From NCBI RefSeq assembly GCF_028583425.1, contig NC_072801.1:21162001-21226000 (forward strand): a stretch of DNA of 64,000 nt. The letters run 5' to 3'. A program made the position numbers and the translations under genes. Source of the stretch: Eublepharis macularius (Eukaryota; Chordata; Lepidosauria; Squamata; Eublepharidae). Below the pieces are notes generated by a model. The model was not told the DNA's origin and ran no database searches. It saw only the letters and a list, made by a program, of their open reading frames with translations. Below, piece by piece: positions 49,830-64,000 of this stretch. Numbering within the stretch: the stretch's first letter is position 1; every line of letters begins with the position of its first letter.

Positions 49830-50103
49830 CTTGTTTACTTCATGTTTACACCCCGCTTTTCTCCTCAGTGAGGGGAACTCCAAGGGGCTCGGCCACTTCA
49901 CAGGGTTGTTGTGAGAGTAAAATGGAGGAGAGGAGAAGGACGTTAAGCTGCTTTGTTTGCTTCTCCACACAGGATTCTGTAGATGGTTTTTTCTTCCCAA
50001 GTGACATGCATTTTTATGTATTTGTTTGGTTCCTTTTTATACCCCACCATTCTCTTCAGTTGAAGGGAACACAAAGTCGGTTGCCCACCTCACATGATAG
50101 TTT
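49830..50103. repeat. S1-related SINE scraps
   Basis: Two fragments carry the S1 3' body: tgtttacaccccgcttttct, then cacagggttgttgtgaga (about 49830-49935), and ttttataccccaccattctc (about 50030-50100). Both are partial and minus-oriented or mixed. Confidence 0.45.
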
Positions 50104-50330
50104 AGGGGAGTAGCCGTGTTGGCCCGCAATAGAACAGCAGGATTTGAGTCTAGTGGCATGTTAAAGCCCAACAAGATTTTTCAAGCTGCAAGCTTTTGAG
50201 AGTCAAAGCTCCCTTCTTCACACGCAGGTCTGAAGAAGGGAGTGCTGACTCTTCAAACCTTGCACCCTGGAAATCTTGTTGGTCTCTAAGGTGCCACAGG
50301 ACTCAAATCATGCTGTTTCAGCTCACAGGG
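50104..50330. repeat. PLE-type tail pair, family B, inverted
   Basis: The left half runs gtagccgtgttggcccgc .. agagtcaaagctcccttctt. The right half runs gtctgaagaagggagtgctg .. gttggtctctaaggtgccac. They are inverted and meet near 50225. Both halves keep the stem II words but have changes in the CUGA or GAAA boxes, so neither is expected to be a working ribozyme. Confidence 0.7.
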
Positions 50331-50493
50331 TTGTTGTGAGAGTAAAATGGAGGAGAGGAGAAGAACGTTAAGCTGCTTCATTTGTACCCGTGCAACAACA
50401 ACTTTGAGGTAGATGTATTGTCGAAGGCTTTCACAGCCGGAGAATGATGGTTGTTGTGGGTTTTCCAGGCTGTATTGCCGTGGTCTTGGCATT

Positions 50494-50549
50494 GTAGTTC
50501 CTGACGTTTCGCCAGCAGCTGTGGCTGGCATCTTCAGAGGTGTAGCACC
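50494..50549 (-). ncRNA. Hammerhead-like motif, left arm (copy A3)
   Basis: On the minus strand the core CUGAAGA, stem II GCCAGC/GCUGGC, GAAA and ACGUC are all kept, as in copies A1 and A2. The extra unpaired U is also present. Confidence 0.45.
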
Positions 50550-50602
50550 AAAAGACAGAGATCTCACAGTGTCACTGTGACACTGCGAGATCTCTGTCTT
50601 TT

Positions 50603-50655
50603 GGTGCTACAGTGAAGATGCCAGCCACAGCTGCTGGCGAAACGTCAGGAACTAC
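50603..50655 (+). ncRNA. Hammerhead-like motif, right arm (copy A4, altered core)
   Basis: The plus strand has the same stem II, GAAA and ACGUC, but the core reads GUGAAGA instead of CUGAAGA and a few bases before it are missing. C3 is essential in hammerheads, so this copy should be inactive. Confidence 0.4.
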
Positions 50656-50814
50656 AATGCCAAGACCACAGCAATACAGCCCGGAAAACCCACAACAACC
50701 ATTTGTGAGGTAGGTTGGGCTGAGTGAGAGGATGTGACTGGCCCAAGGTCACACAGCCAGCTTCTATGGTAGTGGTGGAGGGTGGGGATTCAAATGACAT
50801 TGTTCACCTCTCCA

Positions 50815-50965
50815 TTTTGTCTTTGCAACAATAACTCCGGGAGGTATATTAGGCAGAGAGTGGCCAGCCCAAGGTCACTCAGTAAGAGGTCATGAGAGAA
50901 TGAGGATTTAAACTGGAGGCTCCCTGATCCTAGTCCGACACTCAAACTGGTACACCGTTCCAGCT
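50815..50965 (-). repeat. tRNA-derived SINE, family S1 (minus, partial)
   Basis: ttgtctttgcaacaataact, then gcccaaggtcactcagtaag and ctgatcctagtccgacactc form the S1 body and head in reverse. The end near 50965 is diverged. Confidence 0.65.
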
Positions 50966-51689
50966 CTTGGTTATATTCAGAAAATTCATATGCCACCACT
51001 TCAGACACCTGCTGTGTGGACTGAAAGGTGAGGCTTAATTGATTGTGGTGGGAAGCGTGCTTACTTGGGAGTAAACTCTTTAATTCAGTGGAGATTTCTC
51101 ATCCTTATGATGTCTCAGATTTCATTCCCCTTAGGGAATGAAACAGGGCAGGTTGTTCACAGTAGCCAACATTTAGCTACTAAAATTGTAGCAGCGATTG
51201 ACTGATAAATTGCAAATCAGCTCCTAATGTTGCTTGCCATTTGGGGTACTGGGCCAAACAAAGCATTTAATAATAATAAGCATTCATATAGGTTTTCAGG
51301 TATCTGAAGCACTTCACACGTCATCTTGTAGAAATGTTTACATTAGTTCAAGCATCCCTATAGTACAAAGGGAAGGTTAAGGACAGCTGGTGAATGTTTG
51401 CTTAGCACAAAGTGGTTTACAGATGTTAAGCTAAAAATCAAATCAACTGCAGTATTTTTTTCTGCATTTCATCACAACAACACATGAAGAATAATAAGAA
51501 ACTTATTCTGAATACTCTTAAGAAGCACATACCTGTTAGACTCAAAATACCAATATATTGCATTATGCATTTTGCTCAACTTACAACAATAAGTTAGACC
51601 AGCAAAATAGTTTTCTTCTTCCTACTCCTACTCCTCTGTCAGAATGGGATTCACCCCCAAAATTCATGGATGGATTTATCACCATGTTA
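50966..51689. other. Intergenic, unassigned
   Basis: AT-rich sequence with no recognised element. About 51025-51090 may be a decayed member of the short GTGCAATCCTAA palindrome family. Confidence 0.45.
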
Positions 51690-53295
51690 CAATGGGCGAA
51701 GTGATAGAGCAGTAGCTGACCAACTCCAGATATTCTTGGAAAACTATAGCACTCTAGACCCTTTCCAGTCTGGATTCAGACCAGGGCATGGGACAGAGAC
51801 AGCACTAGTAGCGTTAGTGGATGATCTCTATCTGAATATAGACAAAGGCCATGCCTCCTTATTGCTCCTCCTGGATCTGTCTGCAGCCTTTGACATAGTA
51901 GACCATGCCATCCTGTTGAGGTGCTTAGAAACAGGGCATCAAAGGATGTCCCCTGGACTGATTTAAATTGGTTCTCATGGAATGGACTCAAAGGGTTGCA
52001 GTTGGAGATCAGCTATCTCCAGAATGGGAACTATCTTGTGGGGTTCCGCAGGGTGCAATCTTATCTCCCATGTTATTCAACCTCTACATAAAACCTTTAG
52101 GAGAACTCATGCACAGCAATGGAGTGAGATGTCAATATGCAGATGACAATCAACTCTAAATCTCACTATCCAGGTCCCCACAGGATGCAGTAGAAAGATC
52201 GCTGCCTGACAGCCATTATGGAATGACTGAAAAACAAACTGAAATTGAACCCAGACAAGACTGAAGTGATGCTTGTGAAGGCAGAGATCTTGAAAGACAT
52301 TGTACTCCCCACTTTTGATGGAGTTCGTCTGACCTTTGCAGACTCGGTTAAGAGCCTAGGGGTCATACTGGATCCAGCACTACTACTAGAAAAATAAGGC
52401 AACCCCCAAAAATGCTTACTACAATATCACTCTAGCCTGGAAGATGACTTCTTACCTCCACACGGCTGACCTGGCCACCTGGATACGTGCTATGGTAACA
52501 TCAAAACTTGACTGTTGTGATGCGCTATACATTGGTCTCCCATCTAAGTTAACTAGAAGGCTCCAATTGGTGCAAAATGCTGCACCTTGACTGTTAGCAG
52601 GAGCATGAACATCACTCCCATCCTACAGTTACTCCATTGGCTACCTATCAGTTACCGTGCTTACTTCAAGGTGTTGGTTATTACATACAAAGCTCTTCAC
52701 AGCCTTGGCCCAGCATACCTATGGGATCACCTCCCTCCTTATATCCCTCTACAGCAGCTTTACTCATCTGAATAGGGTCTCTTGCAGGTGTCAGCCTGCA
52801 CATGGGCAAAATCAACAGTAGCCCGCACAATGGCTTTCTCTATGGTGGCCCCTACCCTGTGGAACGGCCTACCTGAGAAGGTCAGGAGAGCCCCCACTCT
52901 CCTGGCTTTCTGCAAAAGATGCAAAGCCAAATTATTCAAAAAGGCTTTTTACTCAGGAGGGGGTCTCGGGAGGCTTTGCTAATGAGTTAGGGACCATAGA
53001 CTTCACCACTATATTACCTTGTATATTTGTTGCTTTGAATATGTACTCCTATATACTACCTGCGCTTCATGTTACCTAATGTCAGTCCTAGAATTGATTA
53101 TGTTCTGTTTCAGCAATTCTTCAGCTCTGTATTAGCTCCTTGCTAATGCTAATCCTATTACATTGTTTATGGAAATGTCCTTGACACTGTATGGAAATGT
53201 CCTTGATACTGTATGGAGATGTCCATGATAATGATTATACTAATCTCATACTATGTAATCTGCCTTGAGGCAGACTATAAATGACATAAACAAAC
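51690..53295 (+). mobile_element. L2-clade LINE, older and broken copy
   Basis: RT pieces appear in order but in different frames: DPFQSGFRPGHGTETALVAL, then LLLLDLSAAFDIVDHAIL (about 51670-51960); [18 protein letters not shown] and QYADDNQL (51968-52159); ITPILQLLHWLPISYRAYFK (52587-52775); NGLPEKVRRAPTLLAF (52782-52982). The 3' end reads atctgccttgaggcagacta and then an A-rich tail. Several frame changes and stops separate the pieces, so it is much older than the LINE at 16505. Confidence 0.85.
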
Positions 53296-54293
53296 AAACT
53301 TTCCTGGTATAATGACCTAAATATTGGGAAATGATCAAGCCCCATTAAGCTCCATGGAATTTGCTTTGGGTAGACATGTGTATAATGCTGCCATTAAACA
53401 TAAGAAACACAATTGTAAATCTTGTGGAGATAGCAATTTCATGTTTGGTTGAAGTGTGAACCTTGGCATCAGTTTAAAGTAAATGTGCTCTCTGATGCCG
53501 CTGCAGTCATAAAACTATATTGGAAGTGCTGAGAATGGTGACTATGTGTTTCCCTACAACCAGAGCTGTTACCAGTGACAGAATCTGGATGTAGCTATAA
53601 AATCAGATTTGCTGGTGCGTCTAAACCAGGAGCAACCCCCCCCCCCATACCTTATAGATCCTGTGGGTGCTTCTGGAATGCTGAGAAGAGGGGAGTGTAT
53701 GTCATCACAGAATTTCTGGGATGGTGATGATGGGGAAACAGTCACAATATATTTACCCATGAAGACAGAGTCCATTCACTTGTTGAGGGTGGTGGTGATC
53801 CAACTATTTTATGACAGAGGCAGCTGTGTATGAATCAGTTGAAGATGCAAAAGGTGATCGCTCTTGGGCTATGTCTGAAGTACCTGCTCTGTGTAGATGG
53901 ATGAAAGCCGGCTTTTTGCTTTGGGGGAGCAACGTTGTACCACTTTAGACAACCAGTCTACACTACTTTTTTCTGTTGCAGGTACAGATCCAACCTTAAT
54001 TTTCAAGAACTGATGATGTTATGAATTATAAATGATTTTGAAGTGGACCAAGGCTGAACGCTTTGGAAGAGCCATCATGGCAACTCCTGTAGTGTGGTTA
54101 TGGGGATCTGGATATGAGATATCGTAAGAATGTATCTCACAGCACAAGTAATAAGGTTGGCAGGAGACAGCCCCAGCAGAATAGGAACAGTAGAGTAAAT
54201 ACCAGGCCAAGGGGCATTACTTAATAGCACTAAATGTTAGCTGAAAGCCTTGTCTGAGGGAGCACACAGCCCCTTTTACAGTTATATTAGATG
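53296..54293. other. Intergenic, unassigned
   Basis: No gene, RNA or repeat recognised on either strand, apart from a C run near 53636-53646. Confidence 0.5.
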
Positions 54294-54301
54294 TATTAGT
54301 A

Positions 54302-54648
54302 CAGGGGTGGGCAAATTGCGGCCCGCGGGCCACATGTGGCCCGCTACAGAGTTTTTTGTGGCCCGCCAAGACAGTAGAAAAGTGTGATAGGGTACATTTG
54401 TCTCATTAAACTGATTCTAAAATTAAATGTGCTTGCAGCTATAGATGATATGAAATCAGCACAATAAATAAATTGAATAAAACTACCACTATTTTATTTA
54501 ATTTATATTTATTGATTTTTATGATACAATTTATACCTTTTCTGAAATGCAAAGTTAACTAATGAATGCAATCATTTTAAAAAGTGCGGCCCTCCGCTAA
54601 CCTCTACTCCCAAAGTGGCCCCCAAGCCAAAACAATTGCCCACCCCTG
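54302..54648. mobile_element. hAT element M5 (CAGGGGTGGGCAA ends, perfect TSD)
   Basis: The ends are CAGGGGTGGGCAAATTGCGG and, in inverse, CAGGGGTGGGCAATTGTTTT. Both ends carry ggcccgc/gcggccc-type words. A perfect 8-bp duplication, tattagta, lies at 54294-54301 and 54649-54656. The AT-rich 347-bp interior has no transposase, so it is non-autonomous (Charlie-like ends). Confidence 0.9.
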
Positions 54649-54919
54649 TATTAGTACAATAATCCTACTATACATATTAACCAATTGAAAAGGAAGTACG
54701 ATTGTGTTTCCAATTTTATTCCAGTTTCTTAATGTGTGCATAGTAACACCATACCTTGGCATTTGCAGAATGACATTAGAGAGATCCCTGGCTTGAAATT
54801 TGATTCTGAGCCCTCTCATTACACAAAATTAAAGTGCTTGTCAAATGTATTTAAAATTAAACAAGGCAGTGGATGAACTCTTTGTGGAATGAAGATAAGC
54901 TATCACTGTTCTCCCATTC

Positions 54920-55135
54920 AATTAGATCAAACTGAAGTTCAGTAGCACCTTAAAGACTTAATACAATTTATTCCAGCATAAGTTTTCATTAGTCAAGCTC
55001 ACTTCATCAGATGCATTGATGTGTCTATCCATATGTGAATGACGTGAGCTCTGTCTTACGAAAGTTTTTGTTGTAGTAAATTTTGTTTATCTTTAAGGTG
55101 CCAGTGGAGTTCTGTTCTGTTTGACTTCATAACTA
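54920..55135. repeat. PLE-type tail pair, family B, inverted
   Basis: The left half runs gttcagtagcaccttaaaga .. caagctcacttcatcagatg and the right half runs cgtgagctctgtcttacgaa .. ctttaaggtgccagtggagt. On the minus strand the left half reads GCAU-CUGAUGA .. GAAA-ACUU-AUGC, so both boxes and stem I (GCAU/AUGC) survive, but stem II has decayed. Confidence 0.65.
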
Positions 55136-55992
55136 CCCTCCTAGAATTATTGCCACTCAGTTTTTGTGAAGAGACAGCACACAGGACAAAATAGGAATAC
55201 TTTAGTAAACAGAGGGGCACTGTGCTTTTAAGGTTGGGGGGCTGTGTTCCTAGGGACTATTTTCAGCATTCTCATCAGCTACAGAATACCAGTCATAAAT
55301 CACTTTGGAAGTTGGAGATGACAGCTGTAAACATACAGCTGACTGGTCAAATAGTCCAGTGGCAGCCTGTGGTTTAAAACGGTGAGTAAAAGTGTGAAAT
55401 TGTACTCAGCAGTTTGATGTTTTTAGCAGTGTTGAAACCCCCTTTTCTAGCCATGGCAGGATTAAGGACTTATCTTTTTATGGTTACACAAGCAGAGCAA
55501 AGATGGTATACCGCTAAGTAGGGCATGCAAAGCAAAGAGGGTCCCTTCACATTTGAACAGTGCAGGAATCATGAATCAGTGGTAATGTTGCTGTGTGGGC
55601 AGAAGATCCCAGGTTCAGTCCTAGAGTGCAATCCTAAACTAAACCCTTCTAAGCCTACAGTCTTCAATGGACTTAGAAGGGAGTAACTCTCTTTAGGATT
55701 GCATTGTTAGTGTCATGATGTCAAAATCACTGTGTGGATCACTGAACCTACACTAAAGATGTATTAGCTTAGCAGTTCAGTGAGGACTTTTTCCCTCAAA
55801 AGCTGCCTGTTCTCAAGGAACACTTTTCTAGTTGTTTTTGTGTGCTGAGGAAGTCACACATGGAGTCCACAAAATTATTATGCATCAGCATCAGAAAGGA
55901 CTGTCAAGTGTGTTCTTGCATGCCTTTTTGTCTTTGTGGACTATTCCCTACCATGAATTTTCAGGTCGAGTCCAAGATAAGCTTCTGAGGAA
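55136..55992. other. Intergenic, with a short palindromic MITE
   Basis: Mostly unassigned. About 55625-55712 is a palindromic repeat (gtgcaatcctaaactaaac .. tttaggattgcattg). Related copies lie near 56790-56850, 60891-60985 and 61150-61210. Confidence 0.5.
55625..55712. repeat. Short palindromic MITE (GTGCAATCCTAA family)
   Basis: The end gtgcaatcctaaactaaacc is matched in inverse by tctctttaggattgcatt. The centre is a palindromic tctaagcc..ggacttaga. About 88 bp, non-coding. Confidence 0.7.
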
Positions 55993-56228
55993 GTCAAAAC
56001 CTGTGTTGTATAGTGGTTAGAGTGTCAGAGTAGGATCTGAGAAACACAGACCTGAATCTCCTCTCTGCTCTGGAAGCTTATTGGGTGACCTTGGCCTAGT
56101 TGCACACTCTCAGTCTAACCTACCTCACAGGGCTGTTGTAGGGATAAAATGGAGGAGAAAAAAATTACGTAAGCCACTTTGGGTCCCCATTGGGGAGAAA
56201 AGCAGGATATAAATGAAGTAACAAAATA
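55993..56228 (+). repeat. tRNA-derived SINE, family S1 (near full length)
   Basis: The head gttgtatagtggttagagtg, then the body ggaagcttattgggtgacct, then ggctgttgtagggataaaat and ccccattggggagaaaagca. It ends in an atataaatgaagtaa tail. This is the best plus-strand S1 copy. Confidence 0.85.
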
Positions 56229-58016
56229 GAAGCACAGTTGGAAAACCTCTATTATATGATGTAGTCCATCATCTTTGACCTGGTCTGAGCTACCAGGGAT
56301 TGGGAAGACGATGAACAGCCAGAATTTATAGTTGTGGGTGGGAGGAATTCCTACCATCTTTGAATAACCACATTCTGAGTCATGAGAACTCCACCATGTA
56401 TCTGAAATGTAGAATTTAAAGAGTTTTTTTCACATTATTTGACTAGTATGGTGTATGTTGTGTTTTAGGAGATGTTGGTCAGCGTATTCAGTAAACCTAG
56501 GAAGTAGGACCTTCTTGTCATTTGTGACGCCCAGGTGTCCTGAAAGCAGAAATGCTGGAAACATTTGCTGTAAGGTAAATCAATATCCCATATTCCTTTG
56601 CTTTCACTCTTCTAATATCTGGATTGGAAACAGTGTTTTCATGTTATTGGGTGTACAGCTTTAATTACAGCGCTTTCCCCCCCTATAAACACATTCTACA
56701 CAGGAAGTCAGAATGAATCTTTGATCCTTGAAATTGTGAGGAAATTATCACATTTTTAAACAGGTTTTTTTGTTTTGGTTTACTTCCAGTGCCATCTTAT
56801 AACCATCTGGGCTTAGAAGGTGTAACTCTGCTTAGGGTCGCACTGCTAATATCCAGTCAGGAAGGATGGAAAACAAACAAGAAAATTGTCTATCAATAAT
56901 CATCTCTCAGTGCCATCTCCTCTCCAGGCAGAGTGGCAGTGGTGTTGCCTTCTTGTAAGGGTTAATTTACAGGCTGGCAACAGCCTGTAACTGGCTAATG
57001 AAAGGCCTTTGGTGATGGAGAATGCTCACGGTTTCTTGCGTTATTGCTTTTGACACCGTTTTATGAGATTGCAATCTACTGTGTTGTATAGGAGGGAAGA
57101 GGATTGCCAAACGTTTTGAGAAGATGGTAAAAATGTTTGGTGGAAAGGGGATAGAGTGTAATAGATACAGGTCAGTTTAGGGTTTCTTGGTTCTTAACCT
57201 GGAAATGGGGCTGGCATCTTCAAGTGAACCAAGATACAGAAATGAAGCTGCCAATCACTGCAGCTATGACTGTTTTTTTCATGCTAGTGAATTATTTTAA
57301 AAAATATTTTCCGTTTAGCCAGCTCTCATAAACTCTTAGGCAGTAGCTGGAGGAAAGGATGGGAAGATAGGAGGAGCTGGGAAGATAGGAATGGAGTTGT
57401 GAAATACCCAAAATGCTTTGTGCTGAGTGTAGACCCCCCCGCCCATAATCCAAATGACATCTTTCCAGTCATGCTGCTGCTATCATGGATTCCCAATCTG
57501 CGCTGCATTGTCCCATTGCCAAGGACTTGTGAAGGCATGATAGGGACATGTGTGTCCATTGCAAAAGCCTAGGAGCAATGTACTCATTTTATGATAGGAG
57601 CTGTTTAATGGCAGGAGCTGTTGAAACCTAGATATGGTTTATCTAAATTAGGATGTTTGATAATGAATGAAATCCTCCAGGTGATTTTTGCAGCAACCTC
57701 CCAGAAGCTGTCAGTTCAGGTCTCTTCTCTAGATCCCTAGCCTCTCCCCTCCCCCACCCCCAATTTTGTTAGCCAGCACACCATCTTCACAGATAGATGT
57801 ATGTTTTTTTGCACCACTCAGGCTGGAAAAGGTTGCCTGCCCCTGCTATAGTACCTTCTTTTGTATGCAGCTGTTCCTTCCTGACAAACAGTCTTGTGAC
57901 AGAGATAAGGCTGATGGGGGGGGGGGAGTTTACCAGATCTTTGTCCGAGCATTGACGGTGCTGCTAAACAGGAAGTGTAATCTCAGGCATACCAACACCT
58001 ATGGCTTAAATTGCCT
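56229..58016. other. Intergenic, unassigned
   Basis: Nothing is recognised except a short palindromic-MITE relative (about 56790-56850) and a G run (about 57917-57927). Confidence 0.45.
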
Positions 58017-58222
58017 GAATAGTCAGCCCAGGTGAGCCTGATCTCATCAGATCTCAGAAGCTAAGCAGGGTCAGCCATGATTATTAATTAGATGGGAGAC
58101 CTCCAGTGAAGACCAAGGTTGCAGAGGCAGGCAATAGCAACCCACCTCTGTTAGTCTCTTGCCGTGAAAACCGTGCCAGGGGTCCCCATAAGTCAGCTAT
58201 GACTTGAGGGCACTCTCCACCA
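58017..58222 (+). repeat. 5S rRNA-derived SINE with BovB-like tail
   Basis: The head (gcctgatctcatcagatctc, then agaagctaagcagggtcagc and tagatgggagacct) matches the internal part of 5S rRNA, including its promoter region. The 3' part (caacccacctctgttagtct, then ccccataagtcagctatgac) is the BovB-type SINE tail. This is a 5S-headed SINE mobilised by an RTE LINE. It is too diverged and the wrong shape to be a 5S gene. Confidence 0.85.
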
Positions 58223-58542
58223 CTCCTCTGGGAAAAGGAGGGTAGAGACCTCAGCCTTCTCACTACAGTACAAAGGTTTTTAGATTATAAGGAAGGGAGG
58301 GAGTCCTTTGGTGTGAGTGAGCGGGAAGGAGGTTGCATATGCCTAACTCTTTCTCTTTCTGGGCTGTTTGTCTCCCTTTCTAGTTCGAGCCTGTCACCAA
58401 GCTTCTTCCATCCCAGCCTCTCCCTTCCTCTGCCTTTTATCTGCATCTAAAACAAAAAAGCCACGCCATACCTTTATTAAGACTAACCAAATTGACACAT
58501 GCAAGCTTTCAAATTCTCCAGAATCCTTCATTAGGTTGGAAA

Positions 58543-58889
58543 TAGAGATGGGCATGAACCAGAAAAATGGCAGTTCGTTGTGGTTCATGGTTTGTCATGT
58601 TTCATGAACTACGAACCGCCATGAACCCGCCCGGTTTGTGAACCAGTTCGTTTGGTTTGTTTCCGGGGCTGCAAAAGGTCTGCAGAAAGCCCATCCCCCT
58701 GTTGCCTATGTAACAGATTGATCGGCGCCAGGCTGTCTGCAATGACGAACCAAAAAACAAACTCTAAAAATCATAGCAGTTCGTTGTGGTTCATCAGAAA
58801 TGAGCTCCAACAAACTGCCAGTTCATAAGCCAAAAACCAGCCCAGTTCGTGAAGAACTTTGGTTCATATTTTGGTTCATTCCATCTCTA
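58543..58889. mobile_element. hAT-like element M6 (TAGAGATGGGCA ends)
   Basis: The ends are TAGAGATGGGCATGAACC and, in inverse, TAGAGATGGAATGAACC. Several internal copies of the word cagttcgt..ggttcat face both ways. Flanks gttggaaa and attggagg agree at only 5 of 8, so the TSD is decayed or misplaced. 347 bp, non-coding. Confidence 0.7.
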
Positions 58890-60237
58890 ATTGGAGGTTA
58901 TCAACAACTACTACAAAAGTGTGTTGAAGGTTTCTCTGGAACTCATAATGCTGTTTAGTGTCATTTTGGTTGTCCTAATAAAAGATACTGTATGGTTTTT
59001 GCTTTTGGATTTTCTTTGGACTAGCAGGTCTTCTTGCAAGTTGCGACTTCTTTTATCTGTGGGTTCCCATCTGCTTCCTGCCTTGCTTGTAAATAGGTCT
59101 TAATGCAGGCTTTACTATATGAGTTATGCATAAGGAGGCTTCTCGTCTCCACTCCCCTTCACTCCCTCCACTTGTGAGTGGTAGCATGAGGATAGGAAAG
59201 TGGAATGTCTGCCCCCTCTGCAGGTGCTCCGCAACACTTTCTCTGATCCCTGTTTGGCTGTCTTCCCCCCACCCCAAATCCCCACACTGAGAAAGCCATA
59301 ACTGTTAAACTGGTATAAAGCCAATGTCAAATGTAAGGTAAATCAGCCCATAGAAGGGGAACAGTGGGAGTTTAGGTCAACCGTTGCTGTCTTGGCACAA
59401 TAGTAGCTGTGCCATCAAGACTAACATGAAGATAGGCAGGGCTGATTCCAAGTTTTGTGAGGGGGCTGGGCAGAAAGAGCCAGGGGCCCCTGTCTGTCCA
59501 CCACTAGCCCCCACATGCCTCCCTTTCGACTCCCCACCTGCCTGTGCATACTTCTCCCATTTGCAAGCCCACCTACCATCCATACCTCAGTTGCTTGTGC
59601 CACCTGCAAGCCCTTTTCCTGACAGTACCAGTGGCCACAGACAGCTGGGAGTGTTGCTGTCACAGCCATCAGGAGCACCACCATAGCGTACTTCCCACAA
59701 TGCCTTTCCTCAGCAATTCTGGGCAGCTGAGAGCATGGGTGATAGAGCACTCCAAACAAACAGATGAGGAGTGCAAATGGGGCAGGCAAGGTGGGTGGGT
59801 AGGTGGCTGGGGATCAGTGGCAGTGGGCCTCACCAGAAGCCCTGGCAGGTGCCCCATCTCAGGGTATGCTGACACCGGCCCTGGAGATGGATGTCCCGAT
59901 CGCCTTTCTGGTGGCCAAGGCTACAACTGTCACTGCTGAGAAGGTAATCCAATGCCACTTCACAGTATTGATTAGAAGAAAGATAGACTCTGCCACAAGA
60001 ACACAGTGAGAAACATACGTTTAATTTTTCAGTGCAGTGGTTGCTAAGATAGTTACCCCAGATCTACACTAGCACGACGTTGCTTTTATTGACTAGTGTA
60101 GTTTCAGTTCCTCACTGAAATCTATAAACCAGTAACACACGGTTGAGGCACAAACAAAGTAACAAGGGATTCCTGGGTTTTTACGGTCTCCTGTAGATGC
60201 ATCAGTTCCTTCGTCATGCCCGGTCATTTCCAGCTGC
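58890..60237. other. Intergenic, left of OCM (includes the OCM 3'UTR)
   Basis: No gene. C/T-rich around 59450-59700. The part just left of 60238 is the OCM 3'UTR. Confidence 0.5.
60085..60090 (-). terminator. Candidate OCM poly(A) signal (AATAAA on minus)
   Basis: TTTATT on the plus strand lies about 150 bp after the OCM stop in the gene's direction. It is the nearest canonical hexamer I saw. Confidence 0.45.

Positions 60238-64000
<3,763 letters not shown>

Larger units (their letters stand above)
50413..50702. repeat. PLE tail pair, family A, forming a ~250-bp palindrome
   Basis: The left copy (tgtattgtcgaaggctttca .. agagatctcacagtg, minus orientation) is followed at once by an inverted copy (cactgcgagatctctgtctt .. 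aacccacaacaaccat). The two arms are about 125 bp and nearly identical, with almost no spacer, so the DNA could form a cruciform. No coding sequence is attached. The tails match the end of the PLE at 13652. Confidence 0.88.

Noticed and set aside
49084-49914. Long open frames of about 190-245 codons on both strands near CCZ1 exon 1
   Set aside because: They come from the lack of stop codons in GC-rich CpG-island DNA. They are Ala/Gly/Pro/Arg-rich without any domain, and only 49311-49412 is conserved coding sequence.
58027-58100. 5S rRNA gene
   Set aside because: Only an internal part of 5S is present, diverged and fused to a SINE tail.

Overview
The window is vertebrate nuclear DNA with spliced genes, GT-AG introns, a CpG-island promoter and a heavy load of interspersed repeats. 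The repeats are BovB/RTE, L2-clade LINEs, a Penelope-like element (PLE), tRNA- and 5S-derived SINEs and several hAT-like elements with 8-bp target duplications. That mix, and a chicken-CPV3-like oncomodulin, point to a squamate reptile. A gecko-like lizard is my guess, but the species cannot be fixed from this sequence.

Four host genes lie in the order PMS2 > RSPH10B > < CCZ1 < OCM, the block also known from human 7p22. (1) PMS2, + strand, last four coding exons (570-3161), carrying the MutL C-terminal endonuclease. (2) RSPH10B, + strand, 21 coding exons (5532-31684), a MORN-repeat radial-spoke protein, with an RFX X-box 281 bp upstream of the ATG. (3) CCZ1, - strand, 15 coding exons (49412 down to 32916, 475 aa), a subunit of the MON1-CCZ1 Rab7 exchange factor, starting in a CpG island. 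(4) OCM (oncomodulin/parvalbumin 3), - strand, last three coding exons (63337 down to 60238). Its first coding exon should lie beyond 64000. RSPH10B and CCZ1 converge tail to tail, with poly(A) signals about 440 bp apart. The four genes do unrelated jobs: mismatch repair, motile cilia, endosome maturation and Ca2+ buffering. Nothing suggests shared regulation.

Everything between the exons is repeats or unassigned DNA. Highlights: a three-copy hAT-like MITE family with perfect 8-bp TSDs, one copy ending 15 bp before RSPH10B exon 4; a PLE reverse transcriptase/GIY-YIG fragment starting about 5 bp after the RSPH10B exon 9 donor; scattered PLE-type tails, often in tail-to-tail inverted pairs, with hammerhead-ribozyme-like cores; a 204-bp CRE-containing foldback MITE; one hAT-like element nested in another; and a BovB fragment with an odd patchwork duplication.

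The 49.5-60.2 kb stretch between CCZ1 and OCM is a repeat-rich gene desert: an L2 LINE remnant, a hAT with TSD, SINEs and a 5S-derived SINE. I found no undescribed multi-gene system. The most interesting non-genic signal is the hammerhead-like architecture shared by two PLE-tail families. All coordinates were derived by eye, so splice positions may be off by a base or two where noted.
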